From Acanthaster planci (lineage: Eukaryota > Echinodermata > Asteroidea > Valvatida > Acanthasteridae): a stretch of DNA of 64,000 nt. The stretch spans positions 1,008,189-1,072,188 of the forward strand of contig NW_019091357.1 of assembly GCF_001949145.1 (NCBI RefSeq), in the 5' to 3' direction. Of the stretch, positions 27,401 through 40,236 are shown piece by piece (position 1 is the first letter of the stretch; the number at the start of each line of letters is the position of its first letter). The notes under the pieces were generated by a model, which was not told the DNA's origin, ran no database searches, and was given only the letters and a program-made list of their open reading frames with translations. Made by a program: the position numbers and the translations under genes.

Positions 27401-28287
27401 TTGGGCCAATCATCGGCTGATAGATAATCCCTCGGAAATACACGAGCTAATGAGTGCCAAATAGGCTGTGAATAATTCATAATACCGGGCATTCGACAGT
27501 GCGACCATTTATTTTGCATTTACGTCACTGTTTCCAACCTATCGCAACTTGTATATCAAACTCTGCAGTTGTCCCTAACCAATCACAGTCTACAGTAATT
27601 TGGTTAAGTTATACATGGTATGCTTATGAATGGAAAAAACCTCAACGTTTGCGAGTAAAAAAGTTAAGCATAAAGTTTGATTTCAAAAATGGTACTTGAT
27701 GCGAACTTTGCAAAAGAGCACAGAGGTTACAAATTCTCAATGAATAGCACAAGGAATGTCTTTGAAAATGTTACACTCTTTTGTGTGTTGATGAAAACAT
27801 CTTGAGGACGGTTTTGGCGTGACCTTGCTAGAAAATAGGGAGAAAAATACCGTTGCCAAATGACCAACACCAGAGCAATGACAGACAACCACTTGTATAA
27901 ATTACCACCGGACAATAAGGTGTTTCAGTACTGACCTTGAGATTTTACCTCACTCAGATATCTATTCAGTTGTAAAAATAAAAATTCTTCGATTCGCCAG
28001 TGGCTAAATGAATATAACGGGGGAATGTCGCTATTCACCCCTCTGATTTAAAACAAGTTCTTCGCTGAATTTGTGAGCTCAGACTATGAGTACAAAAATA
28101 TTTGAAATGTAAAGCAGTTATGAAATCAAACTCAGTGTTCATAGGAATGTGACTTATTCATGAATTCGTCTGTTGGTGGGGTAGATTACCTTTTGTATAT
28201 CAGTGATTCCTGCAATAAGCCTTTTGCGAGTAAAACTTTGATAAAATCTGGTTCACTTGGTTCTTTGAATTATTGTGAACATAACAA
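18460..28287. other. Non-coding stretch up to the assembly gap
   Basis: No protein-coding exon or RNA gene was recognised on either strand. The one non-random pattern noted is the CCAAT-box cluster at 27250-27585. The region could be intergenic DNA or a large intron of a gene not seen here. Confidence 0.55.
27250..27585 (+). promoter_or_regulatory. Cluster of four CCAATCA boxes
   Basis: CCAATCA occurs at 27250-27256, 27354-27360, 27406-27412 and 27579-27585, all on the plus strand. A 7-mer is expected about once per 16 kb per strand, so four in 336 bp is an unusual cluster. CCAAT boxes bind NF-Y in animal promoters and enhancers. No TATA box or coding exon is adjacent, and the assembly gap begins 700 bp downstream. 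Confidence 0.3.
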
Positions 28288-28755
28288 NNNNNNNNNNNNN
28301 NNNNNNNNNNNNNNNNNNNNNNNNNNNNNNNNNNNNNNNNNNNNNNNNNNNNNNNNNNNNNNNNNNNNNNNNNNNNNNNNNNNNNNNNNNNNNNNNNNNN
28401 NNNNNNNNNNNNNNNNNNNNNNNNNNNNNNNNNNNNNNNNNNNNNNNNNNNNNNNNNNNNNNNNNNNNNNNNNNNNNNNNNNNNNNNNNNNNNNNNNNNN
28501 NNNNNNNNNNNNNNNNNNNNNNNNNNNNNNNNNNNNNNNNNNNNNNNNNNNNNNNNNNNNNNNNNNNNNNNNNNNNNNNNNNNNNNNNNNNNNNNNNNNN
28601 NNNNNNNNNNNNNNNNNNNNNNNNNNNNNNNNNNNNNNNNNNNNNNNNNNNNNNNNNNNNNNNNNNNNNNNNNNNNNNNNNNNNNNNNNNNNNNNNNNNN
28701 NNNNNNNNNNNNNNNNNNNNNNNNNNNNNNNNNNNNNNNNNNNNNNNNNNNNNNN
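28288..28755. other. Assembly gap (468 N)
   Basis: A run of undetermined bases. Apparent open frames across it are artefacts. Sequence on the two sides may not be contiguous at the stated distance. Confidence 0.99.
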
Positions 28756-31700
28756 CCCACGCGACTGGATTGCGCTAAATGTAAGCAATACGCGTGGACC
28801 GTCTTGGCCACGGCAATTGCAACCACGTGCAAGCGCTCATGCGAACGCTACCGGCATGCTTGAATAAGTACACTGCCATCACAACACTTTCCACTCATTT
28901 CCGCGATCCAACATGATTGTGACATCACATGAAAAAGGTTTATAGAGGGTTTCACATCGAAACCGAGGCTCTCTATATGTTGAGTTTCGTCGGTCGCACC
29001 CGCGCCCGCGGAGTCGACACGGTACATGCAGTATCCGGTTCGTAAGTATGGCGCCACTTTAGTTTCAACCACGCCCACTGCACATGCAGAGACACGACCA
29101 TCGCGGTAAACCGTCATTATTTTTTTATTAATTTTTTTGTTATTTAAGGTGTCGAGTCATCCCGAAAGACTCTTCCACAAAAACTTGCAGTCTGAAAAGT
29201 CTGAATTTAACATATTTTATGTTTTTGGTGTCTTTCGCGACTCCTTACTTTCAATCGTCTGATCGTATTAAGAATTGAAGCTGGCACATACAGCCTCTTT
29301 TTCAAATGCGGAAGTGCGCAAATTGACGCTAAAAGTGTCGTATTGGGATCCATCTCCATGTATACCTCGTGATTTGGGACGAGCTTTTCGGACGCCTTGC
29401 ATCAATACAGTGTTTTCAGTGCATAAGAAGGAATGAGTCCATTGCAGAGATCGTGGTCGCTATGAGAAAGCTTGCCCCGAATCTTGAAGTATAGCAACAG
29501 TACAAAATTCAGTCTGGGAAATTCAGATTGTTATGTTTATATGCAATAAGATACATCGATGTACCAGATTTTGTTCAACTTTTCTCGCAAATGGCTTATT
29601 ACAGCTTTCAGCTGCATGCATTTGATTAGAATACTTTGACTCAAATGTCGACTTGGCTGTCTATGTCAAACATGAACATTATTTTATCATAAATAAATTT
29701 GAGGATACCACTGTTTAGTACGCCGCCGAATACCGACGATGTCAAGCAATTACCCCTCCGATTCCGGTGGGAAATCACATAGTAAAAGAATCTGTCATTA
29801 GCCAGAGCACTCTGCAACAGTAGCCGAAACGAAGATACATCACGCCCACCATTAGCGGAACATCCCTTCATGATGAAATAAATGTATTCCTGGTGAATCT
29901 CCCCATGGCCGGTCTTCATTCCCTCTAACATCCCCCGACAGCTTCAAGGAAGTCGCTTTAAAAGCCCCATCGATCAAACGAATTCCTAGAATGTAGCCTT
30001 GCTTTGCCTTGAGTAAGTCGTACATTTCTTGTATTGCAGAGCGGTCATTTTTCTAATTTGTAAGCAACGATGAAAACAATCGGCACTAAATTTTACGTTA
30101 ACGACAAAATGTAACACCAAATTTTACACCACCGAATAATGTGGAAAAAGACAAACAGCAGTTCTAACTTTCAAGAAAGGGCCAGATGTTTTTCTGGACG
30201 GTTCGTTTACGTGGACTTCAACGTTTCAATTGCCGATTGAATAAATCAAGGCGTGAGATAGTGTATACGTCGTGGTCTGTTGTGAATTCAACATCCAACA
30301 TTAGCGAGCAAAATGAATAGTTAAGTGCTTTGGGCACGTTTTGCCTATAGAGGGGGCTATATTCATTTCTTCGAACCAAGTATACCAATGATGGCATTTC
30401 TAATTTTCTGATCTTGTTCACTTTCTCATTGTCAAGTTTTCTTTCCAACGACCTCCTTTTTGTGTTTTTATTTCACTTAACTCGTCCATTAGTACGTGAA
30501 CATGAATAGGCAATTCCTTAAATGATTCGGTTTCAGTTTTTGAATGAGTCAGTGTTTGGATTTTCGTTGCATTCTACCAGAGATGAAATTCTTTCTGAAG
30601 GTTGTCGTCGTGATTCTGTTAAAAAACACTTCACCTTCACGCAAAAGTACACTACAAGTTACCAGAAGTTCATTGGGGAAGCATCGCATAATATATGCGT
30701 CTTTTGAGAAGCCTGCGTTTGGAGGAATGTGATTCTGGACTGTGGTAGTTCTCACGCACGTCCCTTTAATCAATCTCTCACCCCGTTGATTCATATTGGA
30801 TTGTCTTATTGTCTCCTATTTTAATGAGTTTTCTTCCCCCACGCGGTAGTCTAGCTTGTTTCAAGACCTTCCAGTAGTTCACTCTGCGACACGAACCACC
30901 ACCAGAAGAAAGCCTGCACAGGAAAGTGTAGGATATTTTGTTTGATCTGGGATGGCAACAGACTATGGAAATAATGGTAAGGTATGCACTTTTCATATCA
31001 CATGAACGATGATTGGCGGAAGTTATGCAAATATACCTGCAACAGGTTTCAAGTTTACGAACGACGTTTTCAAACTGAAACATCGGCCAACATCATGTTG
31101 CACATGGGTTTTTCAGACGGTCAGAGTTAGGCATTCACAAATATCCTCTTATAGACGGGGGGCAGAAGAGGGGGCAATGAAAAACATAAGCACAGCCGAT
31201 GTCCCAACCAAGGTGCAAGACCTACCCCCGCAAAGGTTTCAATGTTGAAACGACTAAACGATGATGCAAGCCTGTCATCGTTCCAAGCCTCTCCCCAGTC
31301 AAGTGCGATCTGTCTGGAGAGTTCTCCAGCATCAATTATTATGAAATCGTAGATCAGAGTTGTGCGTCTAAGTGGTTCGCTTTTGCCGTCGGGAAGGTCT
31401 TATTACACTAAATCCATCTTATTTTGCCCAATGACTGTCTCGATGACGCGGTGTAGACTCCTGATTGTTCCATAGCACTGCCCGGGCCTGGTGTCTCTTC
31501 TTGCCCCGTCGGATGATTGTCTGTGCCCGCTGAATTCCCCTAGTATACGGATCCTCTCTCAGAGTCGCCCATTCAACTTTTTGACACGTAAGCGGAAAAG
31601 GTTGTCATTTCTCATTTTCACTGCCCGGACAGATTAATCACCTTGACAGGACTGCGGCTCTATCCCGGTCCCCGATGGGTTCTTACAAAAGGGCTTCCTG

Positions 31701-34700
31701 TATCGGATAGGTTCTTGAAAAGCCGACTTTACATCTGCGTAACGCTTAATGCCTGGTCGCTGCGAGGAAAGTTAGTTATTTCCTGTTGCGATAAATCAAT
31801 TTGTTTGTCTGCTCGAAAAGCTGGCAAAAAATACTCTGCAGGAATATCCTTGTAGGAAATTGTATCCGTCTGGCATCAATTAATGAAATTTGATTAAATT
31901 CATCTTGCACTGTACATAAAACGATTCAGTCCGAATCGTAAAGTCGTAATAATCATCTCTTCTTTTTTTTTTCATTTTTATTTGCTTTTTATTTTATCAT
32001 GTCGTCTAGACCTACACTTAAATATGCTTGTAAATTCTTCACTTTTAAAAACTTGAATGCGGATCTACAAGGGAACTAGACCCCTCTCTTTTTTTCCGAA
32101 AACCGTTTTTCTGTTTCGTCTTTAAGGTGTTTTACATATTCTTTATTCTTTTTAAATCCAGAAATATACTTCCAGAAAAGGAAGAATTTGCCCCGCAGGT
32201 GTATTTGGTTTACCTCCACTGTGGTATCCTCCCCCAAGTGTTCGACTCCACCCCCTCCTTCGTAAATGCTTGATACGCCATTTTTTATTTTGTTTAACTT
32301 TCAAGCTGCTGAAATTCAGTTTAATTTTTAACTTACAACTTGTCGTCTGTTTGGAAATACAGCCAGTACTCCCTATTGAGAAATTAATGTTTTCCTATTA
32401 GGTGAAGAGTAAGCATGAATGCTTCACTGGTCTAAATTGCCCTGCTTTGTCCCCGTAAAAATCTAGTCTCCAAGGAAAACATCCCAAGCTGTGTTGAATT
32501 TATTTCCCGGGAGCCGGGACGACCACTCTTCATCCGACAAGCTTCATTTAGCACAGTATTTCAATAAAAGACATCTCTGTAAGAACTCTTCCGCGTGGCA
32601 GATGCACCCTAATTGCTGCTTTGTGATGTCCTTGTGTAGTCCCTGTCGAGGGTAGTTAGATGTCTCTGTTGTCAAGCAAAAAAGTAACAGTGATCAGAAT
32701 GTGAGCTTACAGTACCCGTTGTAGCCTTGGATATTCCACGGTTCGTTTCAGACAGCCTGGGTGACGTGTTTGAACTATACGCCTTAAGAGGCAAATTCGC
32801 TCATTGAAGCGCACGCAATTCGTTTTTGCGCTTTTTTACAATTTATTGATTTCTATCGATTGGCTGCCTGCCACCCTAAAATGAAACCCCTTGACGAGCA
32901 TTCGCACATCGCCTGTCCTTGCTAAATTGGTATTGATTTGAGCTCTTATTCAAAGACGTTAATGGCTGTCTCCTATCCAAGCTTAATAGAGGTATACAAA
33001 TCCTTGGATTTTACGCTTTGGAAGGTGACATTTACAGATGCGACAGTACAATGACACGCACAACAGCTAGGCCATTCCGAGTTTGATTCCGGGACAGATT
33101 TGATTTTTGTAGGATTGCGCATGTGCGGCTTGAGCATCAGACATAAGCATAATAAAGCCGCCGCGAGGCAGAACCGTGATCAGGGTCTTGATGTTATATG
33201 TTGGACCTTCTCAGCATTTTCTGTCAGTCTGAAGAGAGCTGCAGGGACACCTACCCACCACTGCCCTTGGCCAAGGATGGATCCGTGTTATTCCATGTGC
33301 TAACACCAACATAGGATTTCGTCTGTCGAGCAGAAGCGGAAACCATTACCTGGCATGAAATATGCGACACCATTATGTCAGCCGTTTGGTCTGCTCTCCC
33401 ATCTTTCACACATTGCGAACTTGTTAGGTATGGTGAAATTGTGTTGTCATTTCCCCCATGCTTTCAGCGCTACGCTTCCGCTGCGGTACACCCCGTCCTG
33501 TTGTGGTAACCTTTTGGTGCAGAAAAGTGTGAATTTCTCGGCAGGTCGAGACGCCTGCACTTTGCCGCTACCTCCTCACGGGTTGTATCTGTCGCTAAGC
33601 ATTCTTCTTGTCCCAATTCACTTGAATTGATGGGCTCCATATCATTTATTACATTCGATAGGGTCAACAGAGTTATCTATCGTACACACTGAGTTACAAA
33701 CTCATCTAGAGCGCTGAGCACTACGTTGGAGCTGTTGATTTAGTTAACTAGACGAACCAGTCTCGCGCGACAGCAAAACAGTAGTACATGAAAGAAAAAG
33801 TGAAAAGGAGACATGCAACCAATTCTGGAGAACAATCGCTACTGTTAGAGGCCCTAACCTACCCTTTTTATTATTTCTAGTGAATCTCTGCTCTGAATCC
33901 TTCTTTGTCTTTCTTCGTTTCTTGTTGACGTAACCAGGCTAGTAAAAAAAGGCCGGGGGGGGTTAGGGGCTTACACGCAGCGCCGTACTGCACACAGCTT
34001 GCAATGAAAGGCAATTTAGCGGCACTTGCTCGGTTTCCGCGCTCCGGGGCAGGTACCCTGGACTATCGGCTTGTTTCGGGTCTTGTAAATGCCCCAGCAA
34101 TCGATGACCTAGATCAATACAGATCGCTGTAAACATGCCTCCTTCATCCTATATCCATCTCCCTCGCCCGCTGTCCGTCTCTCCTCACCAACCCTGCCCG
34201 TCCTCTTAAGTTGTCGTTTCACGCATCCGTGCTTCTTCAACATCTTGGATTTTTTCCCGCCTTATGTTTTCCAGGCAGAACCGTTCGTCAGGTAATATCG
34301 TCATCTGCCATTGGCACGCTATAGATTCTACGTGCATGAGCGTAACCAAGCGAGGAACCCCACGTATATCGCGTGTCCACACACGCCTTGTTTGTGCAGC
34401 AGGCAGGGACGGACTAGAGGTGTGCGACTCGTCATTCAACGAGTGGACCTGCGTCAATAAGGATGCTCTTCTCCTCCGCTGGGCGTGTTGCCGTGCAAGC
34501 ATCTCTGTAACGAGGGAGCCCTTTTACACCCGATCATTGAGGAGGCTGTGGAGGTCGCTTGCACAAGACCAGATCCATCCGGCTACTAGGGGAAAATTGG
34601 GCTGGAGTGTGGATAAACGATTATAATTAGTAAAGAACTGGACGAGTTGTCGAGTGAAAATAGACATCGAAATAAACAGAGAAGGTATGTTGAAATTCGT

Positions 34701-37700
34701 TTGGATTGAACATCTGAAGTAATGAAAACCAACCAGTTAGACGTATGTTATGTGTTCATTTTTCTGTTTCAATAAACACCTTTTCTAACGCCACACACCC
34801 GGCGCTTCAACTTCTCATAACCCATTCCTCCTCCTTGAACTCTACAGAAATCACATCGGCACCCTAGTTCACAACGCCGTAATTTGTTGCGTGGAGTTTG
34901 CGCATGGATCTTTCTCTCCCAAAAAGACTTCCACAAACACTGAAGAAAAGCTCCTTTTTAAAGTCACTTCTGTGCTCTCATCCGTTCGTCTGTTTATGAT
35001 ATCCTCTACTGGGCTTAGCTATTGTAAAGTAAATCAGACTAGCGCGCTGAAGTAGGTGCACTCTCTCCACAAAAAGGCAGCTTGAAGCGTCTTATTGAGC
35101 TATCGCAGGTGTGCGCCACCTAAATTCCTTCCAACTATATAACCCGTTCTCTTTTAAAAGATGATAAGGTTCGCAGAAAGTTCCTTCCTGCGTGGTATCA
35201 ACTTTAGACTGTATGGTTGGCAAAATCCTGACTTTTCCTGTCCTCAATTGCTATTAGCTACATTAATTTGTAGAGGACATTTTCGCGCCTCTTGTTAAGA
35301 GCAACTAAGTTCTTCTTTTCCCCACTATATCACCGGGCAGAGCTTTAATTGAATTTCCGGCTGATCGGTTTTTCTTTGTTTTCTGTATTCGGTTTTCTGT
35401 TCGGTTTTATTTTGCTTTTGAAATTTACCCAGTATCCAATGGAAGAAAACAGAAAAAACTTTCATTTGCATGCCAGCTTTGAATTGCTTCTGCCAACACT
35501 ACACATGGTTTCATTATCTACCGAAATGCAATTGGACATTTCGTTTTGAATTGTCTTAGTTGGTCAATTAATTTCTGTAAACACAGTCAGAACACAGTTA
35601 AAATCTAAAGGGACCGTTGACGATTCTGTCCCCAGGCTGCATGACAAAGCCAAACGAGTGGCCTTTTCAGAGACATGCGCATGCGCAGCCTCTCTACTCA
35701 AACGTCAGGGCAACAAAGTTTTGGAGTTTTCATTTGAACAACTTTTGACCCAACTGTTCAATTATTGGGCCTATGCCCACAAGTCACTTGCACCTCTGGG
35801 CCCCTCGTTTCCAAAACTCCTGATTAGTTTTTTCCACCCTTGCCCAGCCGAGATGTCTCCTGATTTCCCCGAGGGTTGAGAATCTCTTACGTCGGTGTTT
35901 TCAGAATAAATACAGTCTGCTATTATTAATGGCCGTCGTGGGAGCGACGTCATTTGCAGTTTCGGGGTAAAATCAGAGTTAAGAAATTTGTGAAAGGATC
36001 AACGGCATATGGGATTTTTTTTCAATTTGCTTCTTTGGAAATGTTATGAAGCAGAGAAGGGAGAAAGCGATTGAGAATAATGCGTTCGGAAATAGTTGTT
36101 CCAACAAACATCTGCATCTTTTCAAGTTTAAATGTCGTTTCCATGTTACATGTCCGCATTGCCACTGACGCACATTGAACGGGCGTAAAGGGAATAGAAC
36201 ACTCAAGGCTCGCTGCCAAAACCAGTGTCATTCTTCAAACTGCGGCTTCGATCAGCCATTGGTGTCAAAATTTAATCTTCTCCGCAGAAGGCCATATAAT
36301 GCCTCACTCTTGACACCGACCCGTTGTTTGTTGAATGTACGTCAGATGGTGTTCTCCTTGAAGTCTGAGCTGCAGAAATTGTCCTCTCGGTTGGACCATT
36401 CATCAGATCCGTCAACGGTATCGGGCAAAGGGTGCATGATTTTGTCATGGCGAAAAAAGATGCCTCACCTTCCGGCTGTGGATGTCTTTATACACTGAAA
36501 TGTTTTTAATGGTGGTTATACTGTTTATCGAGCTATTACTTGATCCAGTTTGGAGAAGGAATTAGTTGAAGTCAAAAAGATATGACTTTTCAACTCACCT
36601 TTCAGAACTAAGACAGATAGAGATAGGAAACGGCCTGTAAAACGCCTGCGCTGAAATCTCAATTCAGTCTCAATGTTTGAGGTGGACTGTTTGATAAAAT
36701 GGTCCACAATAACTGGATTTTTTTTTGGTGCAAATTGTTACCTGCACACACAGCATCGAAAGCACATAACCACACCTTTGGCGGTCTGTATATATATCAA
36801 ACCTGAAAAAATTCGCTGAAGCCTTTTCTAGACAAAAAATTCATACTCACGAAAAGTCAACATCTGTTGTAATTTCATTTCGCTGTAAGTGCCGTGGAGT
36901 CCAACGGTCCATGTTTAAATCACGAACGGGGAAAAGACCATGTTACGTGTTAATCAATGCAGTTTGTTTGATATGCCGGTCCCAGGGCGGCTCACACAGA
37001 TCGAAGGCTTTGATCGTCAGTGTGTGTGACTAGCGAAAAAAGTCAACAATCCCAGAATCATTGTTTGATTTGGTTTGATCCTCGATTCTTTGGTGATAAA
37101 TTGCTTTTTTGTGAAGGAAAGAGAGTGTTTTTCGCATTTTTAACTTTTCCTGTCTGGCGCTGTAATTTTAGATTGGGAAAAGCAGTCACTTTTGTACGTC
37201 GATCGATGGAGGACTGACGACAACATGTCCCCTTCTCATCTTAACGTCATTCTAACACAGAGCACCTCAGGTGTTCTAGCTTCTGCCGATCCTTCCAGGC
37301 TCCTTCTGCCTGTAGATAACGATCGACGCTTATGGCGACCCCTGGAGCATCGCAAGGCAGCCAAAATTGTAGAGGAACATTTTTAAATTCCCGATCTCAA
37401 GTAGAATTCTGAATATTGGCTTTCGCGGCCGTTATGGTTATGGTTGATGCCAAACTTGGTGCCTTTTCGTGGATTTTTGAAACTGCTAAATGTGAAGTCT
37501 ATTCATGATGACTTAGAGTGAGAAAATTCACAAGGAATGGCATGCCTGTGAAACCATTTTCTTTGTAGAATGGACAGCGTGCACGCAGTTATAATTTGCG
37601 AGAACTAATTATGAGGGCGCTTTCATTTTCCAGAAGAGTTGTAACAGTTTGCAACGTTTCGTCCGATCAGTTAGATTGAATTTGCTCCACGAGAGCTCGC

Positions 37701-38028
37701 GTTAAATTTAGACTCAGTTGTCTGCGCTGATCAGCGACGGAAATTTCAAAATTGAATGTGCCACTGATGTGCCAATTTCGGCCAAGCCACCAAGACAGCG
37801 AGCAAATCTGCACTTGGAGCGTTCAAAGAGGACAAAAAGCTAAGAAACAGGACGGCCAATAAGTTCAGAATTAAGACCACTGCCAATAGGCTGTCTTCAC
37901 GCTTAACTGTATGTACATACAGAGAAAAAAGACGCAAAACCTTTTCAAGTAACTACTGTTAGTTAATTGTGTATCTCTTGATCATTTTGAGATCAGTAAG
38001 TCATTTGCAGAAAAAGAGGATTGTATAA
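28756..38028. other. Non-coding stretch, nothing recognised
   Basis: No coding exon, RNA gene or long repeat was recognised. The stretch has T-rich low-complexity patches (about 31950-32160) and a somewhat GC-richer part (about 33950-34600) without an identifiable gene. 5' UTR exons of the GPCR at 40237 could lie here, but they cannot be picked out by eye. Confidence 0.5.
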
Positions 38029-38271
38029 GGGTAATTCCGGAAATTAGGGGTACATTTTTTTCGTGTCAGTGTCAGGTCTGACATATGAGATTGTAAGTTC
38101 AGAACACATTTCTAATTTCCAGGAGTGATGAATTAATGCAAATTTCCTACCAAAGAAGTATTAATAGTTTGAAATCAATTCCGCTAATATTCCCATGTCA
38201 AATACCAAAGGTCAGATGTAACAGAGACACAAAATCTCACACTTTTTGACAACTAATTTCTGGAATTACCC
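38029..38271. mobile_element. Foldback MITE-like element (243 bp)
   Basis: The terminal inverted repeat GGGTAATTCCGGAAATTAG at 38029-38047 pairs with 38253-38271, whose reverse complement is GGGTAATTCCAGAAATTAG (18 of 19 bases identical). Degenerate complementarity continues inward around TCTGAC motifs. The flanks read ATAA before the left end and ATAA after the right end, a possible 4-bp target-site duplication. No ORF is present. The form is that of a non-autonomous DNA transposon. Confidence 0.7.
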
Positions 38272-38749
38272 ATAAGCTTTCCCCAAGACATAATGGAAAT
38301 ATACAATTTGCACCTCTGTTATGCGTTCCGAAGACGCCATTCATAGACTCATTTTCACATTTAAAACCCGCAGAGCTGGAATGTCGAGGGGATAAAAAAA
38401 TCAAAACTATGGCAATTCAAGATGCCATGGGCTCGGTTCTCCAAACAAGCTTTCGAAGAAGCAATTCTTGTGCAGGTGGTTCTCAGTAGATTATACCCGT
38501 AGCGGTCATTAGGACTTTAGAACTGGATATTACAGATGCCGTCAGAACTACTAATCAAACTTTATCCTTTTTTAGGGAAGTTTAAAAGTCGCTGGCAGAA
38601 TTATGTACTACAGGACAGCAACCTTGGTAGCCTTTTATACATTGAAGGATTTTATCTTACTTACGTTATTCACACCAGTCTCAATCAATGACGAAATCGC
38701 ACAATCACCACTTTAATTGCCCTTTCTGTGGTTCACCACTCCACAATCA

Positions 38750-38770
38750 AATAATAATAATATTATTAAT
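38750..38770 (-). repeat. AAT/ATT microsatellite at LINE 3' end
   Basis: An AATAATAATAATATTATTAA-type run lies immediately before the GCGC-containing 3' untranslated tail of the minus-strand LINE. Elements of the CR1/L2 kind typically end in a short tandem repeat, so this marks the element's 3' boundary. Confidence 0.7.
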
Positions 38771-39485
38771 TTACATAGCGCAAATTAACTTAAAAATTAA
38801 GATCAAATGCGCTTTACAAAATTAATTATATAGAAATTACAGATAAGATCTATAAACTGAAATGAAAAGATTACGAATATGCTCTCGTAAATAAAAACGT
38901 TTTAACTAAAGATTTAAAACGATTAAAATCTTGTTCAGCTCATATATCATTGGGCAATTGGCTCCACAGTGCAGGGGCTGCTGCAGTGAATGATCTGTCG
39001 CCAAGTTTCTTTTTAGTCGCATGTGGTGGAACCAAAAGTAACTCGTTGTTAGATCTCAAAGCATAGTTGGACCTTTTCTTTATCTTAATTAGATCGTAAA
39101 GATATACTGGAGCGAGGCCGTGAACGGCTTTGAAAGACAGTAGCGGAATTTTAAAATCGATTCTATAATCTGACTGGTAACCAATGTAAATCACAAAGAA
39201 CAGGACTGGTGTAGCTGAAACGTGGACTACCTTTAATAAGCTTAGCAGCAGCGTTTTGCGGTAATGCATAATAAAGACCGTTGCAGTAGTCAATACGTCC
39301 CATTACAAGACCATAATTAATATCTGAACGGCGTGACGACTAAGATATTTCCGAATTCTCCGAATATTAAAGATGTGACAAAAAGAAACTTTACAAACAC
39401 GAGAAATATGAGGTAAAAAGGTCATGTTGGGATCAAACCGAACCAAAAAGCACGTATTGTTAACATCTCCAGTCTTTTCTTCCAC
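38750..39485 (-). mobile_element. Non-LTR retrotransposon remnant (CR1/L2-like LINE), 3' end
   Basis: Read on the minus strand, this gives the well-known C-terminal end of LINE ORF2 in order. It has a DPNMTFLPHIS-type segment (about 39390-39430), GRIDYCNGLYYALP, DLHWLPV, YRIDFKIPLLSFKAVHGLAP, an ALRSNNELLLVPP segment, then GDRSF..AAPALWSQLPNDI and FKSLVKTFLFTRAYS with a stop at 38871-38873. These are spread over at least two frames, so there are frameshifts. An in-frame TGA stands where CGA (Arg) is expected after LPNDI. About 120 bp of 3' tail follows, with a GCGCTTTAC-like stretch and the terminal microsatellite. The element is 5' truncated or too decayed to follow beyond about 39485 and is not functional. 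Confidence 0.88.
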
Positions 39486-40236
39486 ATCTCATTTCGCTGA
39501 GGATTTTATCGGAGCCAATTCGGAATTAGAATTGGCCTATTTGGACAAGTCCACGGCAAATTTGAGCAGCGTAGGGATAAATATGTACCCTTGCGATTTC
39601 ACAAATTGGTAGGGAGCAGATGGACTGCAATCGAGACTAAACACGAGCGAGGGATGTCGGTTTATCTAGCTCGAAACCTTACCCCTTCCCAAGTCTCAGC
39701 TAACTTACATTGGTTCCGGAGGTCAGACAAAAGAATGGACTTTGCTAATATTCGAGTTCTCTCGGTATTTTGAACACTGTTCAATATCAGTAGTTGTTCT
39801 TCTTAGTGATTGTGTGGCCTGTGGCTCCTTTTTTGGAAAGGCAAAGCCCACCTTTCTTTTGCTGATACCTTATCTGATTGCATTTTTCTCAATCTTAACC
39901 GTCTCGTGGATATTACGTCATTTTTTATATTTAATATAAACATGAAATAATACATTAATATGGAGATCGAGCTATCCCATCGTTACACTGTTCCAGTGGT
40001 TTATGAAAAGAATTGAAATTCAAGAGCTTGCTTCAAGAACTGTCAAATTTTGCATTTCAGAATAATTATTGTCTGCATTGTTGTTAGGGTGTCGAATTTC
40101 AGTCCGTTGTGAATACAGTAAGTAAAAAACCGTCCGAAGTGCAATCAATTTTCCTTGCGAGTTTACCTTGTTGAGATCTTTGTCGTCCAATGCAATAACT
40201 TTCTCTTATTTGTTGTCAGAGCTGACGAGCGCCAAC
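39486..40236 (+). promoter_or_regulatory. Region upstream of the GPCR, with a 3' splice site
   Basis: AT-rich sequence without coding potential. A pyrimidine-rich tract ends in CAG at 40217-40219, 17 bases before the GPCR ATG, and looks like a normal splice acceptor. This implies that the start of the mRNA lies in one or more upstream 5' UTR exons, and that the promoter is not immediately next to the coding region. Confidence 0.5.

Noticed and set aside
28160-28867. Long open frames on both strands across the N run
   Set aside because: They consist of undetermined bases; no stop codon can be seen in a gap, so the frames are artefacts.
33070-33095. B-box-like string GAGTTTGATTCCGG suggesting a tRNA
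   Set aside because: Does not fit the GGTTCRANYCC consensus well and no A box or cloverleaf could be built upstream.
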